DNA of 35,036 bases. Origin: Oscillospiraceae bacterium. Lineage in GTDB: Bacteria; Bacillota; Clostridia; Oscillospirales; Ruminococcaceae. Position 1 is the stretch's first letter. The number at the start of each line of letters is the position of its first letter. Positions 8,912 through 17,689 of the stretch are shown here, piece by piece. The notes beneath the pieces were generated by a model. The model worked only from the letters and a program-made list of their open reading frames with translations, did not search any database and was not told where the DNA came from. The stretch covers positions 1 to 35,036 of the forward strand of contig JAFLUF010000002.1 of the NCBI GenBank assembly GCA_022508925.1. Reading direction: 5' to 3'. The translations under genes were made by a program, and so were the position numbers.

Positions 8912-8928
8912 GTGTTAACATGATATCA
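8912..8928. promoter_or_regulatory. Candidate operator: two adjacent short palindromes
   Basis: TGTTAACA (8913-8920) and TGATATCA (8921-8928) are perfect 8-base palindromes directly abutting each other at the expected transcription start of the his operon. This position suits a repressor. A histidine-responsive TrpR-family regulator is known in some Firmicutes, but I cannot match its motif here, and AT-rich palindromes arise by chance. Confidence 0.3.
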
Positions 8929-8935
8929 CACTAAT

Positions 8936-8964
8936 ATAATACCATAACAATATCCATTTGTCAA
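8936..8964 (-). promoter_or_regulatory. Sigma-A promoter of the his operon
   Basis: Minus-strand TTGACA (959-964 of the 8,000s) is followed after 17 bases by TATTAT (8936-8941). The predicted transcript starts near 8930, giving a leader of about 65-70 bases before hisZ. That is too short for a T-box, and I see no T-box sequence or attenuator in it. Confidence 0.78.
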
Positions 8965-8994
8965 TAACACATAAACATTTCATCAAAACCACCT

Positions 8995-9021
8995 GTAATT
9001 TTCAACAATGTTGAAAATTAC
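8995..9021 (-). terminator. Hairpin at the 3' end of polC
   Basis: A perfect 12-base inverted repeat (GTAATTTTCAAC / GTTGAAAATTAC) with a 3-base loop includes the polC stop codon. In the direction of polC transcription it is followed by AGGTGGTTTTGATG, not a run of T. It may act as a weak terminator or a 3'-stabilising stem, and the his promoter lies just beyond it. Structure certain, function uncertain. Confidence 0.55.
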
Positions 9022-12000
9022 ATATCAAAAAGCGTAAACTGTGCCGACTGTTGAAATCCGTTAAACGCTCCCATATCCTTAAGCTTTTCGATAACTGTAG
9101 AATTTACGCCGCTTGCAGCCTGGATATCGTCTATACATGCGTTTTCATCCTTATCGATCGCTTCCCGAAGCTTTATTGCCGCGTTTTCTCCGCAGCCGGA
9201 AACCGCCAAAAACGGCATTCTCAGATTACCGTCTTCAATTGAATATGTAAGCGCGTGTGATTTTTTCGCGTCCACAGGCAGAGCCTCTATTCCGCGTGAC
9301 AGCATCTCCAGCACGAGCAAGAGAGCGTCAAGAGTTTCCGATTCTTTAGCTGAAGGCTTTGGAATTGCCTTGATTTCCTGTATCCTCTGTTTAACCGCAT
9401 TTTTACCTTTAAGTATTGTTTCAAGCTCAAGATTGTTTGTGTGCTTTGTAAGCGTAGCGGCGTAAAACTCGGCGGGCTTGTTTATCTTAAACCATGCCAG
9501 CTTTACCGCAGCCATTACATAAGCCGCGGCGTGAGCTTTAGGGAACATATACTTTATTTTCTTACAGCTTTCAATATACCATTTAGGAATACTGTTATCC
9601 TCAAACGCTTTGTATATCTCATCGTCAAATTTCTTTTCAGCATTACCCTTTCGCGTTATCTCCATTATCTTAAACGCGAGACCCGGCTCCACTCCCTTTT
9701 GCATAAGATATACCATGATATTATCGCGCGTTCCTATAACGTCGGAAATTGTACAGGTCCCGTTTTTGATAAGTTCCTGCGCGTTTCCAAGCCATACATC
9801 CGTTCCGTGAGAAAGTCCGGATATCTGAAGCAAGTCAGAAAAGTTCTTCGGCTGCGCGTCCTGAAGCATCTGCATAGCAAAGCCTGTTCCAAACTCGGGA
9901 ATGCCGAAAGTTCCACAGCTTACTCCTATATCCTCGTCAAGTTTCAGAGGCTCTGTTGAAACAAAAAGCTTGTATACGTCAGAGTCTGTTGTAGGAACAT
10001 CGGCGATTTTTATGCCCGTCATATCCTCAAGATGCTTGTAAAGCGTAGGAACATCGTGTCCAAGCTCGTCAAGCTTTAAAATCGTATCATGAAGGGCATG
10101 AAAGTCGAAATGAGTCGTTATCATATCGCTTTCGGTTTTATCTGCCGGATGCTGAACAGGGGTGAAATCGTATACCTCGTAATCATTCGGCACAACGACC
10201 ATTCCTCCGGGGTGCTGAGACGTCGTCCTCTTGACGCCCGTACAGCCTACCGTAAGGCGCTCGATCTCCGCGTCGTTGATATTAAGTCCCCGCTCTTCGC
10301 TGTACTTTTTTACAAAACCGTACGCGGTCTTATCCTTTACGGCTGAAATTGTTCCTGCCTTGAAGACGTGGTCTTTTCCAAACAGATCTTCGGTGTATCT
10401 GTGAACCTTTGCCTGGATCTCTCCCGAAAAATTAAGATCAATATCGGGAGCTTTATCACCCTTAAAGCCCAGAAATGTTTCAAAGGGAATATCATGTCCG
10501 TCACGAATCATATCAGTATTGCAATTCGGGCAGCTTTTCGGAGGCAGATCATATCCCGAGCCGACAGAACCGTCGGTTATAAACTCCGAATGGCGGCACC
10601 TCGGACAGCGATAATGCGGAGCCAGCGGGTTTACCTCCGAAATACCCGCCATGATAGCTACAAACGAAGAACCCACCGAACCTCTCGAACCGACAAGATA
10701 TCCATTGTCCTCCGAGTATTTTACAAGCTTTTGCGCGATCATATAAAGCACCGAAAATCCGTATGTTATAATTGCCTCAAGCTCACGTTTAAGACGTTTT
10801 TCAACAATTTCGGGAAGTTCCTTTCCATCTTCCTTATACCAAGCGTTCGCTCTGCTCCAGCACAGATCCTGAAGTTCCTGTTCCGCCCCGTCAATAGAAG
10901 GAGTATAAGTTCCCTTAGGAATAGGTCTTATGTCCCAGTCGATCATATCCGCAATCTTATTTGTGTTTGTGACAACGACCTCAAACGCTTTTTCTTCGCC
11001 GAGATAATCAAATTCCTTTAGCATTTCATCGGTTGTCCTGAAGTAAAGATCAGCCTGATTATCATAATCTTTATAACCCTGACCTGCCTGTAGGATCTTT
11101 CGGAAAATACCGTCCTCCTTATCTTTGAAATGAACATCGCAGGTAGCGACACAAAGCTTACCGTGCTTGTCCGCAAGACCAACAATTTCGCGGTTCAGAT
11201 TTTTAAGCTCCTCGTCATTCTCGACCTTTCCGTCGCGTACGAGAAATCTGTTGTTGCAGATAGGCTGAATTTCATAATAATCGTAAACCGAAGCTATTTT
11301 TTCGATTTCCTTTTCAGACTTTTTTTCGAGAATAGCCTTAAATAACTCTCCTGCCTCGCACGCGGAACCGATTATAAGACCCTCACGGTGTTTCTGAAGC
11401 TCGGAAAGCGGTATTCTCGGTTTTTTGTAAAAATAATTAAGATTTGAATACGAAATCAACTTGTACAGATTTTTGAGTCCGATCTTGTTTTTGACAAGAA
11501 TTATCATGTGATATGTCGGCAGCTTTTTTACCTCATCCGATTCGCTGTCATTTACAAAATAAGCCTCGACTCCGTAGATCATTTTCATTTTCGAGCCTTT
11601 GGCATTAAGCGCTTCAATAGTATTCATTGCTTCGGGATAGCACTGGAGATTTCCATGGTCTGTTATAGCAACCGCGGAATGTCCCCACTTATTTGCCTGC
11701 ACTATAAGTTCCTCAGCAGTAGAAACCGCATCCATATCGGACAATTTTGTGTGCATATGAAGCTCTACACGCTTTTGCTCCGCATTATCGGCTCTGGTGA
11801 GCAATTTTATATTTGCGATTGAATTTGGGTGGAAGATTACTTTATGAATAAAGCTGTCCTGTTCGAAATTTCCCTTGACTATAATTGATTTTCCTTCAGC
11901 GATATTCTCTTTAATGACATTTTTATTTTCAATATCGGTAACAATTTTTAAAATTGCAGACGAAGTTTTATCCGAAAAGTATGCAAGATAAATAAAGGTT

Positions 12001-12776
12001 TTCCCATTACTTGAGGTCTTTTCATCGAAGATCTTAAAAACCGTTCCCCAAAGGGTCGTTTCATCAGCTTCCGAAAAATTTTCCGACATATTTACGGGAT
12101 ATCCGAAATTTCCGTTTCCGTAAAAAAGCATCGCATTATTGCCGAATTTTTCGTGTTCAAACGGAAGTTCAATTTCTGTGGGATCGTCGGAAAACTGCGG
12201 TTTTTTTGAATAACCGCCGCGATAACCTTTCTTTTCCTTTGGCTTTTCCTCAACCGGAGTAATTGATATTTGTTCCGCAGGCGCACTGTTTTCTTGTTTG
12301 ATATATTCGTCTACATCAAGCTCGTTGTCAGATGACAGGACAACATTTATTTGTTTGTCAAAAAAACCGCGGACATAGTTTTGTATCCTGTTTTCAACTC
12401 CAAGCCCCATAAGAACCTTTTTTCCGCCGTTTTTAAGCGTTATTTCATAAGTCGAACCGTCGTCGCTTATCTCGGCGCCGTCAAAATACCCGTTTACCGA
12501 GATCATCTTTCGTTTCATAAGTTCGATGATCTCATATATGTATTCTACAGAAAACAAACTCTCGTGGTATTTAGGGTAAATCATAGCCTCGGCGCTGATT
12601 GCCTCGGAAATAATTTCGGACGCGGAAAAAAGCTCTGACATCGGCACAAGCGAGTCAAGCGCGAGGTTGATCTTTAAATCGGTTTTCTCCTTGTTGCACG
12701 CAAGCTTCAGAACCGTACCGCCGCAAATATTTTCGGGAAGCTCCACATTCTCAATTAGATCCAACAGCTTTGCCAT
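9018..12776 (-). CDS. polC: DNA polymerase III, PolC-type alpha subunit, apparently without the exonuclease domain
   Basis: Replicative polymerase of low-GC Gram-positives. Order in the 1252 residues: N-terminal domain (1-200), OB-fold region (about 235-325), PHP domain starting at RVELHMHTKLSDMDA (336-350) and resuming at about 420-550, then the polymerase with zinc cysteines C724, C727, C749 and C752, catalytic aspartates in PDIDLNFSGE (D778, D780) and LKLDELGHD (D903), and the KYMFPKAHAAAYV motif. PolC is normally about 1400-1460 residues because a DnaQ-like proofreading exonuclease of roughly 170-180 residues is inserted in the PHP domain after GVEA. Here VEAYFVND (403-410) runs within about ten residues into YHMIILVKNKIGLKNL, and no DxE exonuclease motif is visible anywhere. 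PHP metal residues (H340, H342, H374, E404, H423, D547, H549) look intact. The ATG at 12776 has an AAAGGAAG site and lies 12 bases after ispG. Confidence 0.95.
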   Translation of the reverse strand: MAKLLDLIENVELPENICGGTVLKLACNKEKTDLKINLALDSLVPMSELFSASEIISEAISAEAMIYPKYHESLFSVEYIYEIIELMKRKMISVNGYFDGAEISDDGSTYEITLKNGGKKVLMGLGVENRIQNYVRGFFDKQINVVLSSDNELDVDEYIKQENSAPAEQISITPVEEKPKEKKGYRGGYSKKPQFSDDPTEIELPFEHEKFGNNAMLFYGNGNFGYPVNMSENFSEADETTLWGTVFKIFDEKTSSNGKTFIYLAYFSDKTSSAILKIVTDIENKNVIKENIAEGKSIIVKGNFEQDSFIHKVIFHPNSIANIKLLTRADNAEQKRVELHMHTKLSDMDAVSTAEELIVQANKWGHSAVAITDHGNLQCYPEAMNTIEALNAKGSKMKMIYGVEAYFVNDSESDEVKKLPTYHMIILVKNKIGLKNLYKLISYSNLNYFYKKPRIPLSELQKHREGLIIGSACEAGELFKAILEKKSEKEIEKIASVYDYYEIQPICNNRFLVRDGKVENDEELKNLNREIVGLADKHGKLCVATCDVHFKDKEDGIFRKILQAGQGYKDYDNQADLYFRTTDEMLKEFDYLGEEKAFEVVVTNTNKIADMIDWDIRPIPKGTYTPSIDGAEQELQDLCWSRANAWYKEDGKELPEIVEKRLKRELEAIITYGFSVLYMIAQKLVKYSEDNGYLVGSRGSVGSSFVAIMAGISEVNPLAPHYRCPRCRHSEFITDGSVGSGYDLPPKSCPNCNTDMIRDGHDIPFETFLGFKGDKAPDIDLNFSGEIQAKVHRYTEDLFGKDHVFKAGTISAVKDKTAYGFVKKYSEERGLNINDAEIERLTVGCTGVKRTTSQHPGGMVVVPNDYEVYDFTPVQHPADKTESDMITTHFDFHALHDTILKLDELGHDVPTLYKHLEDMTGIKIADVPTTDSDVYKLFVSTEPLKLDEDIGVSCGTFGIPEFGTGFAMQMLQDAQPKNFSDLLQISGLSHGTDVWLGNAQELIKNGTCTISDVIGTRDNIMVYLMQKGVEPGLAFKIMEITRKGNAEKKFDDEIYKAFEDNSIPKWYIESCKKIKYMFPKAHAAAYVMAAVKLAWFKINKPAEFYAATLTKHTNNLELETILKGKNAVKQRIQEIKAIPKPSAKESETLDALLLVLEMLSRGIEALPVDAKKSHALTYSIEDGNLRMPFLAVSGCGENAAIKLREAIDKDENACIDDIQAASGVNSTVIEKLKDMGAFNGFQQSAQFTLFDM

Positions 12777-12788
12777 ATCTATCTTCCT

Positions 12789-13817
12789 TTACAGTTTTTC
12801 TATTTCCTTTTTCAGCTCTTCAAGAAGCCTGTCCTCCGGAACCTTGCGGACAATCTGACCTTTTCTGAAGATCAGACCTTCTCCTATACCGCCGGCTATT
12901 CCTATATCAGCCTCCCGCGCCTCTCCCGGCCCGTTTACCGCGCACCCCATAACAGCAACCTTTATCGGCTTATCTACGGTTTTAATCATCTCTTCGACAC
13001 GGTTGGCGAGAGTTATCAGGTCTATCTGAGTTCTTCCGCAGGTAGGACATGAAACAATTTCAGCTCCTCCGCCAAGACCGCAGGCTTTAAGAATATCCTT
13101 TCCGGCGTAGACCTCTTGTATCGGGTCGGCTGTAAGTGAAACGCGTATAGTAGCCCCTATTCCGTCGCATAAAAGCGAGCCTATTCCAACGGCGGATTTT
13201 ATAAGCCCCATTCTCTCTGTACCCGCTTCGGTAACTCCGAGATGAAGCGGATAATCAGTCTGCTCGGCAAGAAGCCTGTACGCGTTTATCATCAGCTTTA
13301 CATTTGAAGATTTTAAACTTATTACAATATCGTCAAAATCAAATTTATTAAGCAGTTTTACATGATTTAACGCGCTTTCTGCGAGCGCCTCAGCAGTCGG
13401 ACTGCCGTATTTTTCGAGCAGATCTTTTTCAAGAGAACCGGAGTTTACGCCTATTCTTATCGGTATATGTTTTGCTCTGCACGCGTCCGCGACGGCCTTT
13501 ACCCTGTCGTCTCCGCCGATGTTTCCCGGATTTATGCGGATTTTATCGACTCCCGCTTCAATGCATTCAAGCGCGATCTTATAGTCAAAATGGATATCTG
13601 CCACGATCGGAACATCAACCGATTTTTTTAACGCGGATATAAGTCTTGCGTTCTCCATTTTCGGCACAGCCGCACGAATTATCTCACATCCGGCTTTTTC
13701 AAGCTCTATCGCCTGCTTTACGCTATTTTCAATATCGTCTGCGGGAACGTTCAGCATTGACTGAACATAAATCTTTCCGCATCCGAAAGTCAGCCCTCCG
13801 ACCTTTACCTTCTTCAA
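12789..13817 (-). CDS. ispG: 4-hydroxy-3-methylbut-2-enyl diphosphate synthase
   Basis: Penultimate step of the MEP isoprenoid pathway, a 4Fe-4S enzyme converting MEcPP to HMBPP. The 342-residue protein is the short bacterial form: an N-terminal TIM barrel (VADIHFDYKIALECIEAG, KIRINPGNIGG) and a C-terminal cluster domain with C257, C260 (SCPTCGRTQ), C292 and E299 (MGCAVNGPGEAREADIG). The start is TTG at 13817, directly abutting the rseP stop, with GGGAGG 7 bases upstream inside rseP; no other start fits. It sits between rseP and polC, where Bacillus has proS. Confidence 0.96.
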   Translation of the reverse strand: MKKVKVGGLTFGCGKIYVQSMLNVPADDIENSVKQAIELEKAGCEIIRAAVPKMENARLISALKKSVDVPIVADIHFDYKIALECIEAGVDKIRINPGNIGGDDRVKAVADACRAKHIPIRIGVNSGSLEKDLLEKYGSPTAEALAESALNHVKLLNKFDFDDIVISLKSSNVKLMINAYRLLAEQTDYPLHLGVTEAGTERMGLIKSAVGIGSLLCDGIGATIRVSLTADPIQEVYAGKDILKACGLGGGAEIVSCPTCGRTQIDLITLANRVEEMIKTVDKPIKVAVMGCAVNGPGEAREADIGIAGGIGEGLIFRKGQIVRKVPEDRLLEELKKEIEKL

Positions 13818-14897
13818 CTAAAAACCTCCCGACACAAGCTTTGCGATATCGTTAAACGTAACTACGACCATGACTACCATTAACAGCGCAAAGCCAACGA
13901 AATGAACAACTCCCTCGATCTGCGGCTTTACGGGTTTTCGCATAATAAGCTCTACCAAAAGGAATATAAATCGGCTTCCGTCAAGCGCGGGAATAGGAAT
14001 AAGATTGAATATGCCGATGTTTATTGATATCAGCGAGATAATACTTAAAAGCTCGGCCAAGGTATAGCTTGAAACAGCCTCGGTTATTACTGTTCCTACA
14101 CCGATAGGTCCCGAAAGGTCGTTTATACCGTATTTTCCAGTAAGCATATCAAAAAGTGTCAAAATTATGATCCTTGCTGTTGACAGACTTTCGCGAAAAC
14201 TCTGCGATACGATATTCTTAAAGTTCTTTTCAAGGCCGTAAACAAAGAAATCATAATAAACTCCGTTTGTGCCGTCCTCGTGAGTTGTTGTCATAAACTC
14301 AACGTCTTTTAAGGTTATTGTCTCACCGTTTCTTCTTACGACAAAATCATATACAAGATTTCCGTCTGAATTTTTCCGGTCGCTGCTCTGAAGTTTGTAG
14401 GCAATATCGGCGGTTGAATAGATAGGCAGTCCGTCCACGCTTAAAATTTCATCATTTACCTTAAGGACGCTGCTGCTGACGCTTTGCTCGCGAAACGCGG
14501 CAATTGTGGTAGAAGCCAGTCCGTCTGAAACGCACAGCGAAACCACGACCACGATAAAACCCAAGATAAGATTCATAAGCGGTCCCGCGAGAATTACTAT
14601 CATTCTCTGCCATACGGGTTTTCTGTTAAACGCGCGTGGATTTGGATTTTCGGTTTCATCCGGTTTTCCGTCATAATCAAAATCTTCTTCAAAGGAGCAA
14701 GACCCGCCAATAGGAAGTGCGCGTATTACATACTCGGTTTCCTTTCCTTTTTTACGGAAAATAACCGGACCCATACCAAACGCAAATTCCTTTACATAGA
14801 TCCCGCAGACCTTTGCGGCAATAAAATGCCCCAATTCATGAAGAATAATTATAAAACAAAATACAAGAATTGTAACTACAATTGAAACCGCAGTCAT
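13818..14897 (-). CDS. rseP: RIP metalloprotease, site-2 protease family (RseP/RasP)
   Basis: Zinc intramembrane protease that in Bacillus (RasP) cuts anti-sigma factors, signal-peptide remnants and FtsL. The 359-residue protein has HELGH at residues 20-24 in the first membrane segment, a PDZ domain at about 125-215 (VNDEILSVDGLPIYS) and the second metal motif NLIPIPALDGSRF in a late membrane segment, with further hydrophobic segments near 90-120 and at the C-terminus. It overlaps dxr by 4 bases (ATGA) and abuts ispG. A possible local client is the membrane anti-sigma protein at 21095-22201; this is inference only. Confidence 0.95.
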   Translation of the reverse strand: MTAVSIVVTILVFCFIIILHELGHFIAAKVCGIYVKEFAFGMGPVIFRKKGKETEYVIRALPIGGSCSFEEDFDYDGKPDETENPNPRAFNRKPVWQRMIVILAGPLMNLILGFIVVVVSLCVSDGLASTTIAAFREQSVSSSVLKVNDEILSVDGLPIYSTADIAYKLQSSDRKNSDGNLVYDFVVRRNGETITLKDVEFMTTTHEDGTNGVYYDFFVYGLEKNFKNIVSQSFRESLSTARIIILTLFDMLTGKYGINDLSGPIGVGTVITEAVSSYTLAELLSIISLISINIGIFNLIPIPALDGSRFIFLLVELIMRKPVKPQIEGVVHFVGFALLMVVMVVVTFNDIAKLVSGGF

Positions 14898-16042
14898 ATT
14901 TCCCCCTGTTTAAACCTCGAAAAAACATATTCCTCCGCGATCTTCTTTGTATCAAGAATCTCATCAACAGACGGATTCTTTATAAATTTTATATCACAAA
15001 GTGCGGAATTTACAGCCTCTCCGATATCCAAAAAGCTGATCTTATCGCTTAAAAACAGCGACACTGCCGCTTCATTAGCGCAATTAACTATACAAGGAGC
15101 GTTTCCCCCCATTTTTATTGCTTTTCTCGCGGCTTTAAGACAGATAAAAGTATCCTCATCCGGCGTTTCAAACGTCAGTTTTCCCGCTTCCGTAAGCGAT
15201 AGCCTTTTCGCCGGACACTCAAGTCTTTTCGGATATGTAAGAGCAAACTGTATAGGAATACGCATATCTGCCGTACCGAGCTGAGCTATTATTGCACCGT
15301 CTTCAAACTCAACAGCGGAATGCATAATGCTTTGACGGTGAATTACTATTTCGACCTGCTCGGGTTTTATCTTGAAATAATGGACCGCTTCAATAAGCTC
15401 CAAGCCCTTATTCATCATAGTTGCGCTGTCTACCGTTATTTTCGCTCCCATTTTCCAATTCGGGTGGTTCAGCGCCTGAGCTAATGTTACATTTTTAAGC
15501 TCTTCACCGATTTTACCGTAAAAAGGTCCTCCGGAGGCAGTGAGTATGATTTTTGAGAGCTTGTTTTCTCCTGCGCCCAAAAGACACTGGAAAATTGCCG
15601 AATGCTCGCTGTCAATAAGAAGCAGATTTACGCAGTTTTCCTCAAGCGCCTTCATCACAAGCTCTCCGCCCGCGACAAGCGTTTCCTTATTTGCCAGCGC
15701 CACGCTGTTTTTAGCTTTAAACGCCGCCAAAGTCGGTAAAAGTCCCGCAAAGCCGACAACCGAATTGACCACTCTGTCACATTGAAGCGAAGCAAGCTCG
15801 CAAACAGATTCTTCTTTGCACAGAATTTTTACGTTAAGATCCGCAATTCTTGTTTTTATATCTTTATAGTAGTTTTCATCGGAAACGGAAATATATTCGG
15901 GTAAAAATTCGCGAGTCTGTTTTTCAAGCAACTCAATGTTTGAATTTGCGGACAATGCCTTTACTCTTATATTATGCATCCGACAGACATCTAATGTCTG
16001 AGTACCGATCGAGCCTGTCGAGCCAAGCAGAACAATATCCAT
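14894..16042 (-). CDS. dxr: 1-deoxy-D-xylulose 5-phosphate reductoisomerase
   Basis: Second step of the MEP pathway, NADPH-dependent conversion of DXP to MEP. The 382-residue protein begins with the nucleotide-binding GSTGSIGTQTLD and has the metal and substrate motifs DSEHSAIFQCL, TASGGPF and NHPNWKMGAKITVDSATMMN. Length is normal. It sits 93 bases downstream of cdsA, the largest gap within this cluster, and a stem-loop occupies that gap. Also called ispC. Confidence 0.97.
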   Translation of the reverse strand: MDIVLLGSTGSIGTQTLDVCRMHNIRVKALSANSNIELLEKQTREFLPEYISVSDENYYKDIKTRIADLNVKILCKEESVCELASLQCDRVVNSVVGFAGLLPTLAAFKAKNSVALANKETLVAGGELVMKALEENCVNLLLIDSEHSAIFQCLLGAGENKLSKIILTASGGPFYGKIGEELKNVTLAQALNHPNWKMGAKITVDSATMMNKGLELIEAVHYFKIKPEQVEIVIHRQSIMHSAVEFEDGAIIAQLGTADMRIPIQFALTYPKRLECPAKRLSLTEAGKLTFETPDEDTFICLKAARKAIKMGGNAPCIVNCANEAAVSLFLSDKISFLDIGEAVNSALCDIKFIKNPSVDEILDTKKIAEEYVFSRFKQGEI

Positions 16043-16097
16043 ATCATATACTCCATTTATGCGGATAAAATTGCGTTAGTCTTATAATAAATCTAAT

Positions 16098-16122
16098 AGG
16101 GAGAAAACCTCGTTTTCCCCCT
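16098..16122 (-). other. Stem-loop between cdsA and dxr
   Basis: An 11-base stem with one G-U wobble in the RNA of the minus strand (AGGGGGAAAAC, loop GAG, GTTTTCTCCCT) lies in the 93-base gap between cdsA and dxr. No T-run follows, so it is not a standard terminator. It could be an mRNA processing or stabilising structure or a leader element for dxr. Confidence 0.4.
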
Positions 16123-16135
16123 GCAAAATAAACGC

Positions 16136-16969
16136 TCACTGCATGATCGGCGATAAATAGCTGAAAACAATGAACATAAACGGAATTGTAAACAATACGC
16201 TGTCAAAACGGTCAAGAACTCCGCCGTGTCCCGGCATAAGGTTTCCGAAATCCTTTATCTCATACTGCCGTTTAATGACCGACGCTGTCAGATCCCCCAA
16301 AACTCCGGCCGCCGAACCTACAATCGCGACAGGAATAAGTATAAAATAATTCATTGTAACCTTATCTTGTATCAATAAATTAAACACCAAGCATTGAATC
16401 GTAACTACGACTCCTACGGTAACAAGTCCTCCGATAAGTCCCTCGACAGTCTTTTTGGGACTGATCTCAGGACAGAGCTTGTGCTTTCCGAGAAATGTTC
16501 CCGCGAAATAAGCTCCCGCGTCTCCAAACCACGCGCTGAAAAGCATGAAAACTATCATAAACACGCCGATAGACTGGCTCTCGTAAAAATAGCGGATCAC
16601 GATGATACTGCTGAGTGAAAGCGGAATAAAAAGTCCCGCGCCACCACACGCCGCGGCCTCATGAAACTTTATGGTCTTATGCCGCGAAAGCATGATAATA
16701 AGCAGACCTAACGCATACACAAAAAGCGCGGTCAACCTGTACGGAGCAAAGAGATCCATACAGATAATAAACGGCAACACTGCCGAACTTATTATGCAGT
16801 ACCACGACATAAGCTTATGCTTGCTGCATTTTACGGCATTTATCAGCTCGCGGGTTCCCACTGCGGAAATAAACGCAATAAACGCCATATAAAGATAGCT
16901 GTTGTCAATAATCAGAATACTGACGCCAACGATTATTCCTACAACAGCGGAAATAATTCTCGTAACCAT
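16136..16969 (-). CDS. cdsA: Phosphatidate cytidylyltransferase
   Basis: Makes CDP-diacylglycerol from phosphatidate and CTP, the branch point for bacterial phospholipids. The 277-residue protein is almost entirely hydrophobic with about seven to eight membrane segments, and ends with the CdsA signature spread over GVLGDLTASVIKRQYEIKDF and GNLMPGHGGVLDRFDS. Start ATG at 16969, 15 bases after uppS. Length and context are standard. Confidence 0.96.
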   Translation of the reverse strand: MVTRIISAVVGIIVGVSILIIDNSYLYMAFIAFISAVGTRELINAVKCSKHKLMSWYCIISSAVLPFIICMDLFAPYRLTALFVYALGLLIIMLSRHKTIKFHEAAACGGAGLFIPLSLSSIIVIRYFYESQSIGVFMIVFMLFSAWFGDAGAYFAGTFLGKHKLCPEISPKKTVEGLIGGLVTVGVVVTIQCLVFNLLIQDKVTMNYFILIPVAIVGSAAGVLGDLTASVIKRQYEIKDFGNLMPGHGGVLDRFDSVLFTIPFMFIVFSYLSPIMQ

Positions 16970-16984
16970 AAAAAGCCTTTCGAG

Positions 16985-17689
16985 TTAAATTCCGCCAAAC
17001 CTGCGGTTTCTTTGAGAATACGCCGTTATAGCGGACACCAGAGCGTTTTTATCAAAATCAGGCCACAAAACATCCATGAAAACAAATTCCGCATAAGCCG
17101 CCTGCCAGATAAGAAAATTTGAGAGTCTCTGCTCACCGCTTGGGCGAATAATCATATCAAGCTTCGGCATCTCGGAAGTATACAGCAGTCTTTCAATGGA
17201 ATCTTCGCAAATCTGCTCTGCATCGATTTCTCCGTCTGCCGCTTTTCTCGCCAGGATCCTCGCTGCGCGCGTTATTTCATCCCGTCCGCCGTAATTGAGC
17301 GCAATACCGACAATAAAGCCTGTATTACTTCGTGTGCTCTCCATTATATCAACAAGCTCAAGCCTTATATCTTCGGCAAGCGGGGCGATATCCCCGAGAA
17401 TAATGATACGTATATCCTCTTTTGCGGCGGCACGGATATCCTTGATATACCGCCGAAGCAAATTCATTATCCCCTCTATCTCGTCAGCGGGACGTTTCCA
17501 GTTTTCAGTGGAAAAGGCGTAAAACGTAGCGCAGCTTACGCCAAGCTCTCTGCACCAGTTTATGGTTTTCTTGAATACCTCCGCGCCCTTTGTATGACCG
17601 AAATTACGCGGCATACCGCGTTTTTTTGCCCACCTTCCGTTGCCGTCCATGATAAAGCCAATGTGTGCGGGAATTTGATATCCTTCCAT
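16985..17689 (-). CDS. uppS: Isoprenyl transferase (undecaprenyl diphosphate synthase)
   Basis: cis-Prenyltransferase that makes undecaprenyl diphosphate, the lipid carrier for cell-wall precursors, using IPP from the MEP genes nearby. The 234-residue protein has HIGFIMDGNGRWAKKRGMPR at the N-terminus, with the catalytic aspartate and structural P-loop, and the C-terminal RPSGEQRLSNFLIWQAAYAEF signature. Its ATG shares one base with the frr stop codon (TGATG), so translation is coupled. Chain length of the product is inferred from the cluster. Confidence 0.96.
   Translation of the reverse strand: MEGYQIPAHIGFIMDGNGRWAKKRGMPRNFGHTKGAEVFKKTINWCRELGVSCATFYAFSTENWKRPADEIEGIMNLLRRYIKDIRAAAKEDIRIIILGDIAPLAEDIRLELVDIMESTRSNTGFIVGIALNYGGRDEITRAARILARKAADGEIDAEQICEDSIERLLYTSEMPKLDMIIRPSGEQRLSNFLIWQAAYAEFVFMDVLWPDFDKNALVSAITAYSQRNRRFGGI

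Noticed and set aside
8862-8935. T-box or histidine leader peptide before hisZ
   Set aside because: The leader is short, with no T-box sequence, no run of His codons and no attenuator hairpin.
10368-11021. Plus-strand open frame of 217 codons opposite polC
   Set aside because: It lies entirely inside the conserved polymerase coding region on the other strand, and its translation is rich in scattered Arg/Lys with no domain.
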